Assembly: GCF_021502585.1 (NCBI RefSeq)
Contig: NZ_JAKFGM010000001.1
Coordinates: 310,001-374,000, forward strand
Length of the DNA stretch: 64,000 nucleotides
Source: Sphingomonas cremea
Lineage (GTDB): Bacteria > Pseudomonadota > Alphaproteobacteria > Sphingomonadales > Sphingomonadaceae
Reading direction: 5' to 3'
The translations under genes were made by a program, and so were the position numbers. Below the pieces are notes generated by a model, which worked only from the letters and a program-made list of their open reading frames with translations, made no database searches and was not told the DNA's origin. This document shows positions 33,470-42,781 of the stretch, piece after piece (positions within the stretch are counted from its first letter, which is position 1; every line of letters starts with the position of its first letter).

Positions 33470-34903
33470 TTAGGCGGGCACTCCAAAGAGGTCGTGCTCG
33501 TCTGAATCCTCGATCCTGACCCTGACGATATCGCCCTGCTTGAGACCGCCGGCGTCGCGGAGGTGGACTTCGCCGTCGATCTCGGGGGCATCGGCCTTGG
33601 AGCGGCCGGTGGCGCCGATTTCATGATGATGCTGAGGATGGGGGGCGTCGAGGTGGCCATCGAAGTGCCCCCTCTCCCTGCCCTCTCCCGCTGCAGGGAG
33701 CGAGGGGACCTCGTCGACCGTGTCGATCAGCACCTCAATGGTCTGGCCGACCTTGGCAGCGAGCTTCTCCGCTGAAATGCGGGCGGTGAGATCCATGACA
33801 CGCTGGTAGCGATCTTCTTTGACGTCCTCCGGCACCGGATTGGGCAGGTCATTGGCAGCGGCGCCTTCGACGGGTTCGAAGCGGAAGGCGCCGACGCGGT
33901 CGAGTTGGGCTTCCTCGAGCCAGTCGAGGAGATATTGGAAATCCTCCTCGGTCTCGCCGGGGAAGCCGACGACGAAGCTCGAACGGATGGCGATGTCAGG
34001 GCAGGTCGAGCGCCAGTTCTTCAAGCGCTCGAGCACCTTGGCCTCATTGGCCGGGCGCTTCATGGCCTTGAGCACCTTTGGGGACGCATGCTGGAAGGGG
34101 ATGTCGAGGTAGGGGAGGACCAGCCCCTCGGCCATCAATGGGATAACCTGGTCAACGTGCGGGTAGGGGTAGACGTAGTGGAGGCGGACCCAGGGAGTTT
34201 GGCCCTCGGGCGTCCGTAGCTTGCCGAGCTCGCGGGCGAGGTCGGTCATGTGAGCGCGTACCTCCTGGCCCTTCCATTCCCGCGGCTGGTGGCGGATGTC
34301 TACGCCGTAGGCCGAGGTGTCCTGACTGATCACCAGCAATTCCTTCGTCCCGGCTGCGACGAGCTTTTCGGCCTCGCGCAGGATTGCATCGGGCCGACGT
34401 GACGCAAGATCGCCGCGGATCGACGGGATGATGCAGAAGCTGCAGCGGTGGTTGCAGCCTTCGCTAATTTTCAAATAGCTGTAGTGGCGCGGGGTGAGCT
34501 TCAGGCCCTGTTCCGGCACCAGGTCAAGATAGGGGTTGGCAACCGGCGGCGCGGCCTCGAGCACCGCGCTGACCACTTCCTCATATTGCTGCGGCCCGGT
34601 GATGGCGAGCACTTGCGGAAAGCGGGCGCGGATGACGTCGGCTTCCTTGCCCATGCAGCCCGTGACTACGACCTTGCCGTTCTCGGCAATGGCCTCGCCG
34701 ATCGCTTCGAGACTTTCTTCCTTGGCGCTGTCGAGGAAGCCGCAGGTATTGACCAAAACAACGTCGGCCCCGGCATAGTCGGGGGACATGTCATAGCCGT
34801 TAGCACGTAGCTTGGTGAGAATCCGCTCGGAGTCGACCAATGCCTTGGGACAGCCAAGCGATACCATGCCGACGCGCGGCGCAGAGGGGAGTTTCGTAGC
34901 CAT
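33470..34903 (-). CDS. rimO: Ribosomal protein S12 methylthiotransferase RimO, with in-frame insert
   Basis: Radical SAM enzyme that methylthiolates an aspartate of ribosomal protein S12. Both iron-sulfur sites are present: Cys18, Cys54 and Cys83 in the N-terminal domain, and the radical SAM motif CNHRCSFC (Cys150, Cys154, Cys157). The C-terminal TRAM domain runs from about residue 380. The protein has 477 residues, about 30 more than usual, because residues 399-429 (33617-33709) form an extra proline- and histidine-rich stretch between TVDE and [14 protein letters not shown]. The DNA for it contains a hairpin, listed separately. The reading frame is intact. Confidence 0.95.
   Translation of the reverse strand: MATKLPSAPRVGMVSLGCPKALVDSERILTKLRANGYDMSPDYAGADVVLVNTCGFLDSAKEESLEAIGEAIAENGKVVVTGCMGKEADVIRARFPQVLAITGPQQYEEVVSAVLEAAPPVANPYLDLVPEQGLKLTPRHYSYLKISEGCNHRCSFCIIPSIRGDLASRRPDAILREAEKLVAAGTKELLVISQDTSAYGVDIRHQPREWKGQEVRAHMTDLARELGKLRTPEGQTPWVRLHYVYPYPHVDQVIPLMAEGLVLPYLDIPFQHASPKVLKAMKRPANEAKVLERLKNWRSTCPDIAIRSSFVVGFPGETEEDFQYLLDWLEEAQLDRVGAFRFEPVEGAAANDLPNPVPEDVKEDRYQRVMDLTARISAEKLAAKVGQTIEVLIDTVDEVPSLPAAGEGRERGHFDGHLDAPHPQHHHEIGATGRSKADAPEIDGEVHLRDAGGLKQGDIVRVRIEDSDEHDLFGVPA
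33669..33707. repeat. Palindromic element inserted in frame inside rimO
   Basis: CCCCTCTCCCTGC (33669-33681) pairs with GCAGGGAGCGAGGGG (33693-33707), with a two-base bulge and an 11-base loop. It encodes, on the minus strand, part of the extra stretch [14 protein letters not shown] in RimO. CCCTCTCCC-type short palindromes are scattered in many sphingomonad genomes, and this looks like one such element that has landed in a coding region without shifting the frame. I see only this copy in the window. Confidence 0.6.
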
Positions 34904-35031
34904 GGGAAGCGGCGCCCTTTAACGTCGATTCGCGGCGAAAGCGAGGCCGACTTTGCACTGTCTCAAAGGGTGGCCATTGTTGACGCCGCTGGCTAAAGCG
35001 CGGGCCAAACCCGCATAAGGAAGAGACAAGC

Positions 35032-36342
35032 ATGCGTATCGCAATGATCGGCACCGGCTATGTCGGACTGGTTTCCGGTACCTGCCTGGCCGATTTCGGC
35101 CATCACGTGACTTGTGTCGACAAGGACCAAGCCAAGATCGACGGGCTGCTTGCAGGCCGGATGCCGATCTGGGAGCCTGGGCTTGAATCGCTGGTCAAGG
35201 CCAATGTCGAGCGCGGGCGGCTCGAATTCACGACGGATCTTGCTAAGGCACTTGAGGGCGCGGAGGCGGTGTTCATCGCGGTCGGAACCCCATCGCGCCG
35301 CGGGGACGGCCATGCTGACTTAAGCTATGTATTTGCTGCGGTCGAGGAACTGGCCGGCCTGCTCAAGGATCCTGTTGTCGTCGTTACCAAATCGACCGTC
35401 CCGGTTGGCACCGGTGACAAGATTGCAGCCCTGCTCAAGGAAAAGGGCGCTCCAGACGGCGTGTCGGTCGCGTCCAACCCCGAATTCCTGCGCGAAGGCG
35501 CGGCGATCGCTGACTTCAAACATCCCGATCGAATCCTGGTTGGCGCCGAGGATGATCATGCGCGCCAGGTGCTAGCGGAAATATACCGGCCACTGTTTCT
35601 CAACCGGGCGCCGATGCTTTTCACTGGCCGGAGGACGGCCGAGCTCACGAAATATGCGGCGAACGCCTTCCTGGCGATGAAGATTAGCTTCATCAATGAG
35701 ATGGCTGACCTATGTGAGGCAGTCGACGCCGATGTGCAGGATCTCGCTCGCGGAATCGGGCTCGATAATCGGATTGGCACCAAGTTCCTTCATGCCGGCG
35801 CTGGCTATGGCGGCAGTTGCTTTCCGAAGGATACGCTGGCGCTGCTTCGCACGGCGGAGGAAGCCGGGATCAGGCAGGACCTCGTCTCCACCGTGGTGGA
35901 GGTCAACGACCGCCGCAAGGAGGCGATGGCGGGCCGCGTTCGCGACGCGTTGGGCGGAAGCCTGGCAGGTAAGCAGATCGCCGTGCTCGGCCTCACCTTC
36001 AAGCCCAATACCGACGATATGCGCGACGCGCCGTCGATCCCGTTGATCCAAGGCCTGCTGGCAGGTGGCGCGAGCGTCGCGGCATTTGACCCGGTCGGAC
36101 GCGAGCAGGCCGAGCCGCTTTTCCCGGGAATTGTCTTTGCCAAATGCGCCGAAGAGGCGGCCGATGGGGCGGATGCGGTGGTGATCGTTACGGAGTGGGA
36201 CGAATTTCGCGCTCTCGATCTCCACGATATTGCGGGCCGGATGCGCGGAAATATGCTGGTAGACCTGCGCAACATCTATGACAAAGCGGACGCAGAAGAG
36301 GCCGGACTGTCTTACCGCGGCATCGGCCGCGGTCGTCCATAA
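35032..36342 (+). CDS. ugd: UDP-glucose 6-dehydrogenase
   Basis: Oxidises UDP-glucose to UDP-glucuronate, a donor for acidic exopolysaccharides. The 436-residue protein has the NAD fold MRIAMIGTGYVGLVSGTCLA, GTPSRRGDGHADLSYV, STVPVGTGDKI, SNPEFLREGAAI, the catalytic cysteine in GGSCFPKDTLAL (about residue 262), and AVLGLTFKPNTDDMRDAPSI. AAGGAAGAG precedes the ATG by about 7 bases. The next gene is a sugar-1-phosphate transferase, so this pair probably feeds a sphingan-like polysaccharide. Confidence 0.97.
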   Translation: MRIAMIGTGYVGLVSGTCLADFGHHVTCVDKDQAKIDGLLAGRMPIWEPGLESLVKANVERGRLEFTTDLAKALEGAEAVFIAVGTPSRRGDGHADLSYVFAAVEELAGLLKDPVVVVTKSTVPVGTGDKIAALLKEKGAPDGVSVASNPEFLREGAAIADFKHPDRILVGAEDDHARQVLAEIYRPLFLNRAPMLFTGRRTAELTKYAANAFLAMKISFINEMADLCEAVDADVQDLARGIGLDNRIGTKFLHAGAGYGGSCFPKDTLALLRTAEEAGIRQDLVSTVVEVNDRRKEAMAGRVRDALGGSLAGKQIAVLGLTFKPNTDDMRDAPSIPLIQGLLAGGASVAAFDPVGREQAEPLFPGIVFAKCAEEAADGADAVVIVTEWDEFRALDLHDIAGRMRGNMLVDLRNIYDKADAEEAGLSYRGIGRGRP

Positions 36343-36390
36343 GGTAGGTCCCAAGAGTTTCGATTGCTTGATGGTGGCCGGCGGGTAAAG

Positions 36391-37728
36391 ATGCCTTCCG
36401 ACAATGCTAGCCGCGACATGCGTCTGCAGGTCGGAATAAAGAGGCAGATGCTCCACGCGCCACCGACCACGCTGAGAATCCATCGCCGCTTCGTCGCGCG
36501 CCAGCGTTTCAATCTGCTTGGTGCAATGGTTGCGACGGCCTTGCTACCATTCCTGCTGAGGTCGGTGGTTACGCCGATCGACACCTTCCACCCCTCTTCG
36601 ATCAACTCATTGCTTTTCAATGCCGCTGCCGTGGTCATCGCCTTTTGGACCCGGCTGTCGATCGAGACTTATCCAGGCAACCGATCGACGCACGTTATCC
36701 TGCCCTCGATCGTTGTTGCGCACGCGACGATGATTACCATCCTCCTATTTGCGCGCCTCCCTTATGATCGGTTGGCGCTCGTTGCTGGATTCGTCGCTCA
36801 CATTCTTTGGAGCTACGGCCTCTATTTTTCGGTCCAGCGTTACATCCGCCACCGAATCGCGATTGTGCCGTTCGGCCAGGTGGATCGGTTGGAAGCGATC
36901 GACAATGTCGGTTGGCAGCGACTTGAACATCCTTCGCTCGACGAAGCGGTGATCTGCGACGGATTGGTTGCCGACTTTAGTGCTGAAATCCCGCCTGAAT
37001 GGGAGGCGCTGCTGGCGGACGCCGCACTTCAGGGGCGAATGGTTTACCAAGTGAAACAGTTGTTCGAGTCCCTGACGGGCCGCGTTGCAATCGATCACCT
37101 TTCCGAAAACAGCTTTGGCAGTCTGGTGCCCGCCCGGGGCTATTTTCATCTGAAGTCGATGGCTGACCTGCTGGTAGCGTTAGCAGTACTACCGCTTGCA
37201 ATAATCCCCATGGCGGCAATCGCACTTGCAATAAAGCTCGACAGTGCCGGGCCGGTGTTGTTCCGACAGCGGCGCATCGGCCAGGCGGGTGAGTTGTTCG
37301 ACATGCTCAAGTTCCGGACCATGGTTCACAGCATGGTCAATGGAGAGCGCGGCGAGGCGATCACCTCCGATGGCGATATCCGCGTGACGAGAGTCGGATC
37401 CTATCTCCGCCGAACCAGGCTGGATGAGTTGCCGCAAATCTTGAACATCATCGCCGGACAGATGAGCTGGATCGGGCCGCGACCGGAGGCGGAGGTACTA
37501 TCCAACTGGTACACTGGCGAGATTCCGTTCTACCGATATCGACATGTGGTGCGCCCGGGAATTAGCGGCTGGGCGCAGGTCAATCAGGGTCATGTCGCGA
37601 GCGTCGACGAAGTTCACGCCAAGCTGCAATATGACTTCTACTACATCAAATACTTCTCGGCCTGGCTCGACATATTGATCACGTTTCGGACGATTCGAAC
37701 AATGTTGACCGGGTTCGGTTCGCGTTAG
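36391..37728 (+). CDS. Undecaprenyl-phosphate sugar phosphotransferase (exopolysaccharide)
   Basis: Membrane enzyme that starts a polysaccharide repeat by moving sugar-1-phosphate to the lipid carrier. The 445-residue protein has several N-terminal membrane helices (residues about 48-140), a soluble middle, another helix (DLLVALAVLPLAIIPMAAIAL) and the bacterial sugar transferase core: VLFRQRRIGQAG, FDMLKFRTM, RRTRLDELPQILNII, MSWIGPRPE, and YYIKYFSAWLDI. ATG 36391 is chosen; TTG 36364 in the same frame is possible. The sugar is not readable, though glucose or galactose is usual for this class. Confidence 0.9.
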   Translation: MPSDNASRDMRLQVGIKRQMLHAPPTTLRIHRRFVARQRFNLLGAMVATALLPFLLRSVVTPIDTFHPSSINSLLFNAAAVVIAFWTRLSIETYPGNRSTHVILPSIVVAHATMITILLFARLPYDRLALVAGFVAHILWSYGLYFSVQRYIRHRIAIVPFGQVDRLEAIDNVGWQRLEHPSLDEAVICDGLVADFSAEIPPEWEALLADAALQGRMVYQVKQLFESLTGRVAIDHLSENSFGSLVPARGYFHLKSMADLLVALAVLPLAIIPMAAIALAIKLDSAGPVLFRQRRIGQAGELFDMLKFRTMVHSMVNGERGEAITSDGDIRVTRVGSYLRRTRLDELPQILNIIAGQMSWIGPRPEAEVLSNWYTGEIPFYRYRHVVRPGISGWAQVNQGHVASVDEVHAKLQYDFYYIKYFSAWLDILITFRTIRTMLTGFGSR

Positions 37729-39017
37729 CCGGAGTGCCGAGGCGCAGTTTCCTTCATCATCAGGAACAGCGGCAGGACACACAGGCCGACGATCCCGATC
37801 ATTGCACCGGGCGCGATGGCATAACCGGTGCGCTCAACCAGCAGTTGGGCGATAAACGGAGTGAGTCCTCCGAAGATTGCGGTGGCCCCGGTCGCACCCA
37901 GTGCAAGCCCGGTCACGCGGCCTTCGCCGGGGAATTGCTCCGCTGTTGCAACTGCGCCCACCGCGCTGACGCCGCCTGCCAGTCCGGCCAACACGAATGC
38001 CCCCGCAAGCGCCTGCAAGTGCGAGCCACTGGCCATCAGGGCGAACATCGCCATCGGGAATAAAGCACTGGCCAACGCGAGCACTGTAAGCACTGGCTTC
38101 CTGCCGATCCGGTCGGACAGAACACCGACAATAGGTGTCACCAGGATTACGACAACAGCCGCCGCAGTCGAAAGCCACAACGACGCCCGTTCGCTGAGCG
38201 CGCCAGCGGACGTCAGGAAAGCAGGAACATAGGTGATTCCGACATAGTAGGTGATCGATCCTAAGGCCGAGATCGCGAATGCACGGCCGATGGCCCCGCA
38301 ATGATTGCCAATGCTGTGGCGCAGCGGGCTGTCCGGGATAGTCTGTTCTGCAACTTGGCGATGAAATTCAGGTGATTCTTCGATTGTCGATCGCGCGATC
38401 CATACCGTGGCCGCCAGCACCGCGCCGACGAGGAAGGGGATGCGCCAACCCCAGCTTTGCAGGCTGGCTTCGTCCATCAGCGCGACGGTGGCGGCCGATA
38501 TGCCGACAGCCAGCAAGGCGCCGATTTCACTCGCCGCCGAAGCCAGTGAAGCAACCAGCCCGCGCCGCTTAAGCGGCGCGCCTTCCAGCAAATAGGCGAC
38601 GACCCCGGTATATTCGCCACCGACCGAGAAACCCATCACGCAGCGCAACAGGAACAACAGCCAGCCGGCCATCGCCCCGATCTGAGAATAGGTTGGAAGA
38701 GCCGCCGTCGCGAGCATTGCCGCAGTCATCAGGGCCACGGAAAGCAACAACATGTGTCGCCGTCCCTGGCGGTCGCCAATATGGCCGAAATAGACCGCGC
38801 CGAGCGGGCGCATGAGATAGGCAACTGCAAACCCACCCAGGGTCGTCAGCAGCGACATGCTTCCGCCCCCGAAGAAAACGCGTGAGAGGACGGTCGCGAA
38901 GTAGAGGTAAAGTGTGAAGTCGTACCATTCGACGATTGTCGAGAAGGCTGCGATCGCCAGCGAGCTGCGGGAAATTCCCCTGATTTGGGATACCGCCTCG
39001 CCGATGCCTTCGTTCAC
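37725..39017 (-). CDS. MFS transporter, metabolite:H+ symporter (MHS) type
   Basis: A 430-residue, 12-helix transporter. The MHS group marks are visible: IVEWYDFTLYLYFATVLS at the first helix, GHIGDRQGRRHMLL as the loop 2-3 motif, LLFLLRCVMGFSVGGEYTGVVAYLLE, and the second-half copy DRIGRKPVLTVL. Members carry small organic acids, betaines or proline with protons, so the substrate may be any of these. The start is GTG 39017 in a GTGA overlap with the parE stop, which couples a transporter to a topoisomerase gene without an obvious functional link. Confidence 0.88.
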   Translation of the reverse strand: MNEGIGEAVSQIRGISRSSLAIAAFSTIVEWYDFTLYLYFATVLSRVFFGGGSMSLLTTLGGFAVAYLMRPLGAVYFGHIGDRQGRRHMLLLSVALMTAAMLATAALPTYSQIGAMAGWLLFLLRCVMGFSVGGEYTGVVAYLLEGAPLKRRGLVASLASAASEIGALLAVGISAATVALMDEASLQSWGWRIPFLVGAVLAATVWIARSTIEESPEFHRQVAEQTIPDSPLRHSIGNHCGAIGRAFAISALGSITYYVGITYVPAFLTSAGALSERASLWLSTAAAVVVILVTPIVGVLSDRIGRKPVLTVLALASALFPMAMFALMASGSHLQALAGAFVLAGLAGGVSAVGAVATAEQFPGEGRVTGLALGATGATAIFGGLTPFIAQLLVERTGYAIAPGAMIGIVGLCVLPLFLMMKETAPRHSG

Positions 39018-40996
39018 GCGTCGATTTCGTCGTCAGACACCGCCGCTGCGCGGCTCTGGATGAACTGGAAGCGGTGCTCGGGGTTCTTGCCCATCAGCCT
39101 CTCGACTAGGTCCCGGACCGGCTGGCGGTCCTGATATTCGGCCGGCAATGTGATGCGGATAAGCGACCGCGACGCCGGGTCCATAGTCGTTTCGCGCAGC
39201 TGCTGCGGGTTCATCTCGCCGAGGCCTTTGAAACGGGCGACCTCGACCTTCTTGCCCTTGAACTCGGTGCGCTCCAGTTCCTCGCGATGCGCGTCGTCCC
39301 GCGCATAGGCTGACTTGGAACCCGAGGTCAGGCGATAGAGCGGCGGCTGGGCCAAGAACAAATGTCCCCGCCGCACGAGTTCGGGCATTTCCTGGAAAAA
39401 GAAAGTCATCAGCAACGTAGCGATATGGGCCCCGTCGACGTCGGCATCGGTCATGATGATGACCCGTTCATAGCGCAGCGCGTCCTCGGCCCATTTGTCC
39501 TTGGTGCCGCAGCCGAGCGCCTGCTGGAGATCGGCGATTTCCTGATTGGCTCGAATCTTGTCGGCAGTGGCGGAGGCAACGTTCAAAATCTTGCCGCGGA
39601 TCGGGAGGATCGCCTGGGTCTTGCGGTCGCGCGCCTGCTTGGCCGAACCTCCCGCGCTATCGCCCTCGACGATAAACAGCTCGGTCCCCTCGGCATCGTC
39701 ATTGGCGCAGTCCGTTAGCTTGCCGGGTAGGCGTAGTTTGCGAGCGCTGGTCGCAGTCTTGCGCTTCACCTCGCGCTCGGCGCGACGCTTCAACCGCTCG
39801 TCCATCCGTTCCAGCACAGCGCCCAGCAATGCGCGGCCGCGATCCATATTATCGGCCAAATAATGGTCGAAGTGGTCTCGCACCGCGGCCTCGACGAACC
39901 GCGCGGCTTCGAGGCTGGTCAATCGGTCCTTCGTCTGACTCTGGAAATGCGGGTTGCGGATGAACACCGACAGCATCAGTTCGACGCCGTTGAACACGTC
40001 GTCGGCGGTAATGTCCTTGGCCTTCTTCTGCCCAACCAAATCGCCAAAGGCACGGATGCCCTTGGTCAAAGCGGCACGAAGTCCCGCCTCATGGGTGCCG
40101 CCGTCCGGCGTGGGAATGGTGTTGCAGTAATAGCTTTCGTTCGAGCCCTCGGTCCACAGCGGCCATGCGACCGCCCATTCCGCCGATCCCTGTTCATCAG
40201 GAAAATCCTGTCGACCGGCGAACGGCGGCGATGTGACACATTCGCGATCCGCCAGCTGCTCGCGCAGATGGTCGGCAAGCCCGCCCGGAAACTGGAATAC
40301 TGCCTGCTCGGGCACTTGCTCGCTGGTCAGCGACGGGTCGCAGCGCCAGCGGATTTCGACCCCCGCGAACAGATAAGCTTTCGAACGGGCCAGCTTGTAG
40401 ATTCGTTCGGGGGAGAAGTCGGCGTCCTTGCCGAAAATGTCCGGATCGGGGGTAAAGCTGACGCTTGTACCGCGCCGATTGGGCGCCGCACCGACCTCTT
40501 CGAGCGGCGACGTTGCAACCCCCTTTGAAAAGGCCTGGCGATAGAGCTTCTTCTCCCGCGCCACTTCCACGACCGTTTCAGTCGAAAGCGCGTTGACGAC
40601 GGAAACACCGACACCGTGGAGGCCGCCGGACGTCGAATAAGCCTTGCCCTCGAACTTGCCGCCCGAGTGAAGCGTCGTGAGAATGACCTCCAGCGCCGAT
40701 TTGCCTGGATATTTAGGATGCGGGTCGACCGGGATACCGCGACCATTGTCGGCGACCGTCAGGCGATTGCCCGGCTCGAGCGACACTTCGATCCGGCTGG
40801 CGTGACCGGCGACCGCCTCATCCATGCTGTTGTCGATGACTTCGGCGGCAAGGTGATGGAGCGCACGGGCGTCGGTGCCACCGATATACATGCCGGGTCG
40901 CCGCCGGACCGGTTCGAGCCCTTCAAGGACCTCGATCGCGGAAGCGTCGTAATTGTCGGACGAAGGTGCGGAACCGGAAGCGAAAAGATCGGACAT
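39014..40996 (-). CDS. parE: DNA topoisomerase IV subunit B
   Basis: ATPase subunit that drives decatenation of daughter chromosomes together with ParC. The 660-residue protein has the GHKL ATPase start with RRRPGMYIGGTDARALHHLA, EVIDNSMDEAVAG, NGRGIPVDPHPKYP, SGGLHGVGVSVVNAL, and the TOPRIM domain with TELFIVEGDSAGGSAKQARD, and IMTDADVDGAHI. The IGGTD form and short length separate it from GyrB. It stands divergent from the Hsp20 gene and is translationally coupled to the MHS transporter. Confidence 0.95.
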   Translation of the reverse strand: MSDLFASGSAPSSDNYDASAIEVLEGLEPVRRRPGMYIGGTDARALHHLAAEVIDNSMDEAVAGHASRIEVSLEPGNRLTVADNGRGIPVDPHPKYPGKSALEVILTTLHSGGKFEGKAYSTSGGLHGVGVSVVNALSTETVVEVAREKKLYRQAFSKGVATSPLEEVGAAPNRRGTSVSFTPDPDIFGKDADFSPERIYKLARSKAYLFAGVEIRWRCDPSLTSEQVPEQAVFQFPGGLADHLREQLADRECVTSPPFAGRQDFPDEQGSAEWAVAWPLWTEGSNESYYCNTIPTPDGGTHEAGLRAALTKGIRAFGDLVGQKKAKDITADDVFNGVELMLSVFIRNPHFQSQTKDRLTSLEAARFVEAAVRDHFDHYLADNMDRGRALLGAVLERMDERLKRRAEREVKRKTATSARKLRLPGKLTDCANDDAEGTELFIVEGDSAGGSAKQARDRKTQAILPIRGKILNVASATADKIRANQEIADLQQALGCGTKDKWAEDALRYERVIIMTDADVDGAHIATLLMTFFFQEMPELVRRGHLFLAQPPLYRLTSGSKSAYARDDAHREELERTEFKGKKVEVARFKGLGEMNPQQLRETTMDPASRSLIRITLPAEYQDRQPVRDLVERLMGKNPEHRFQFIQSRAAAVSDDEIDA

Positions 40997-41037
40997 TATC
41001 CCTGCTATAGGAGGCGGTTTCGGTTACTGCCAAGCAT

Positions 41038-41065
41038 CTTGAAACGGCGGAGGCTTTTCCCAAAT
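41038..41065 (+). promoter_or_regulatory. Sigma32-type heat-shock promoter for the Hsp20 gene
   Basis: CTTGAAA (41038-41044), a 14-base spacer and CCCAAAT (41059-41065) match the enterobacterial RpoH consensus CTTGAAA-N11-16-CCCATNT in all but one of the fixed positions. It lies 95 bases before the Hsp20 ATG and on the correct strand, in the gap to the divergent parE. This is a strong match for a heat-shock promoter in front of a heat-shock gene. Confidence 0.75.
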
Positions 41066-41160
41066 AATTGCCGCCGGCCGCCAAATGGGGCCGGTGACGG
41101 GACGCAGGGCCCGACATGGGCCAAACTCCCGCCTTAGTGTTGCTCAATGGAGGACATGAC

Positions 41161-41634
41161 ATGCGCAGTGCATTTGATTTTGCGCCCTTCCGGCGCTCCA
41201 CCATCGGCTTCGACCGATTGTTCGACCTGCTCGAAAATAGTGCTGTTGGCCAAGGCGGGGAGAATTATCCGCCGTTCGACCTTTTGAGGCTCGACGACAA
41301 TCATTATCGCATCAACCTGGCGGTAGCCGGCTTCGGCACCGATGAGATCGATATCGTGGCCCAGCAGAACCAGCTGGTCGTCACGGGCAAAAGGGCCGAC
41401 GATGACAAGGCCGATTACATCCATCGCGGTATCGCTAACCGTTCGTTCGAGCGGCGATTCGGTCTCGCCGATCACGTCAAGGTGACCGAAGCGGATCTCA
41501 AGGACGGCCTGCTATCGATCGACCTCGTGCGCGAGATACCCGAGGCGATGAAGCCCAAGAAGATTTCTATCGGCGGGGCCGAGCCAAAGCAGGATACGAT
41601 CGAGGCAAAGGCCAGCGAGCCTTCCGACGCCTGA
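41161..41634 (+). CDS. Small heat-shock protein (Hsp20/alpha-crystallin)
   Basis: A 157-residue holdase of the IbpA class. It opens MRSAFDFAPFRRSTIGFDRLFDLLE and contains the alpha-crystallin core: YPPFDLLRLDDNHYRINLAVAGFGTDEIDIVAQQNQLVVTGKR (in parts), RSFERRFGLADHVKVTEADLKDGLLSIDLVREIPE with the GLL motif. The C-terminal tail has KKISIGG in place of the strict IxI. ATG 41161 has GGAGG eight bases upstream; the frame is open to 41116. The gene has its own sigma32-type promoter at 41038-41065. Confidence 0.95.
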   Translation: MRSAFDFAPFRRSTIGFDRLFDLLENSAVGQGGENYPPFDLLRLDDNHYRINLAVAGFGTDEIDIVAQQNQLVVTGKRADDDKADYIHRGIANRSFERRFGLADHVKVTEADLKDGLLSIDLVREIPEAMKPKKISIGGAEPKQDTIEAKASEPSDA

Positions 41635-41657
41635 TCCAAGTCCGGCAAGAAGGGAGG

Positions 41658-41680
41658 CCCCGGAAGCCATGCTTCCGGGG
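41658..41680. terminator. Perfect hairpin between convergent genes
   Basis: CCCCGGAAGC (41658-41667) pairs perfectly with GCTTCCGGGG (41671-41680) around a CAT loop. It lies between Hsp20 and the phytanoyl-CoA dioxygenase-like gene, which end toward each other, so it could stop transcription from both sides. There is no T run, so the efficiency is uncertain. An 8-base direct repeat GATCCAAG occurs on either side (about 41633 and 41694). Confidence 0.5.
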
Positions 41681-41741
41681 TCATCCGCCGCCGGATCCAA
41701 GCGAACGAGGGGACTTTCGATGTCGCGCCTACGGACAGGCT

Positions 41742-42770
41742 CTAGCGATCGAGCGCACGCTTTCTGCCGGATGGGGCCCAATGCTGTTGCAGGAGTCCGC
41801 GATCGCTCAGAAAATCCGTTAACCGATAAGCCATTTGTGCGCGCCTAAGCGCAAGCCCCGGGAGCGAAAGCAAATCCAGTCGGACCCAGGGAAGGAAGGG
41901 CGGTCGGCGTCGATAGGCCCACAATTCGACCCGCACAGTAGGCCGCTCGGCCGTCCCCCGTGCGTGGAAGCCGAAAGTGTCAGCTACCACTAGTGTGTTG
42001 GCGGGAACGGCGAATTTGCGAGGTGCCGGCAGCCCCATGTCAGACACCTGGTCCATCGAGATTCGAAATGACCCTCGCTGCGACAGCCGATCTCCCTCCG
42101 CCGCTACTGTCGCGCTCTTGCCTTTCTCCCACGCCAGCCGGGCTGGCGTGAGCCGATGCGATCCCGGAACATAGGTCAGCGGGGCCTCATTTTCCGCCAC
42201 GTCTGTCAGAAACAGCCAGGCCTTCATCGAAGGATGAAAAGTATCGGCATGAAGCTTAACCTGCGGGTCGGGCGGACCTTCATGTCCGGTGATTATCGTC
42301 TGCAAATAATAGAGTGGCTCACCAGCTGTGCTGGCCACATATCTCATCAACGATTTCCAGCGCCTTGCGCCGAGCAACCGGCCTATCTCAGGGCACTGCC
42401 GGGCCAACTCGCCATCGATAGGCACTCGCCTAGTAACGGTGTCGCCCTGCCTATGCTCCCTGCCTAGCCCCTCGAAGCTCAGGAGGAAATGCTGCAATCG
42501 TGCAAATTCATCAGCCGGGAGAAAATCCGGGATGCAAATATAACCATCGCGATCAAATGCGAGGCGATCCGCAGGTGGCAAGTGCCTGGTCAATCGCTGT
42601 CGTCGCCACCAGGCAAGCCGATGAGCAATTCGGACGCGTGCAGCATGAAGGCCTAGCTGGTTAAGGCGAGGCGAACCCAGGATTGGATTGTCGACAAAAC
42701 TCTTGGCGCCGGTCGCAAGCTGGATTGCCCAGATCGGGGCGCGCCACCACGACCAGCCACGGCCAGCCAT
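41742..42770 (-). CDS. Phytanoyl-CoA dioxygenase-like protein
   Basis: A 342-residue Fe(II)/2-oxoglutarate dioxygenase of the PhyH family. The iron ligands appear as HADTFHP (His174, Asp176) and GFHARGT (His269), with Arg280 (TVRVELWAYRR) as likely 2-oxoglutarate contact. The first 75 residues are basic and aromatic (RGWSWWRAPIWAIQLATGAKSFVDNP) with no clear signal peptide. It follows gcrA with an 11-base gap, so they are probably cotranscribed. The substrate is unknown; members range from lipids to natural products. Confidence 0.85.
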   Translation of the reverse strand: MAGRGWSWWRAPIWAIQLATGAKSFVDNPILGSPRLNQLGLHAARVRIAHRLAWWRRQRLTRHLPPADRLAFDRDGYICIPDFLPADEFARLQHFLLSFEGLGREHRQGDTVTRRVPIDGELARQCPEIGRLLGARRWKSLMRYVASTAGEPLYYLQTIITGHEGPPDPQVKLHADTFHPSMKAWLFLTDVAENEAPLTYVPGSHRLTPARLAWEKGKSATVAAEGDRLSQRGSFRISMDQVSDMGLPAPRKFAVPANTLVVADTFGFHARGTAERPTVRVELWAYRRRPPFLPWVRLDLLSLPGLALRRAQMAYRLTDFLSDRGLLQQHWAPSGRKRALDR

Positions 42771-42781
42771 CTGAACCTAGC

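Noticed and set aside
39863-40528. A 221-codon plus-strand frame in parE
   Set aside because: It lies wholly within a strong parE reading frame and has no domain.
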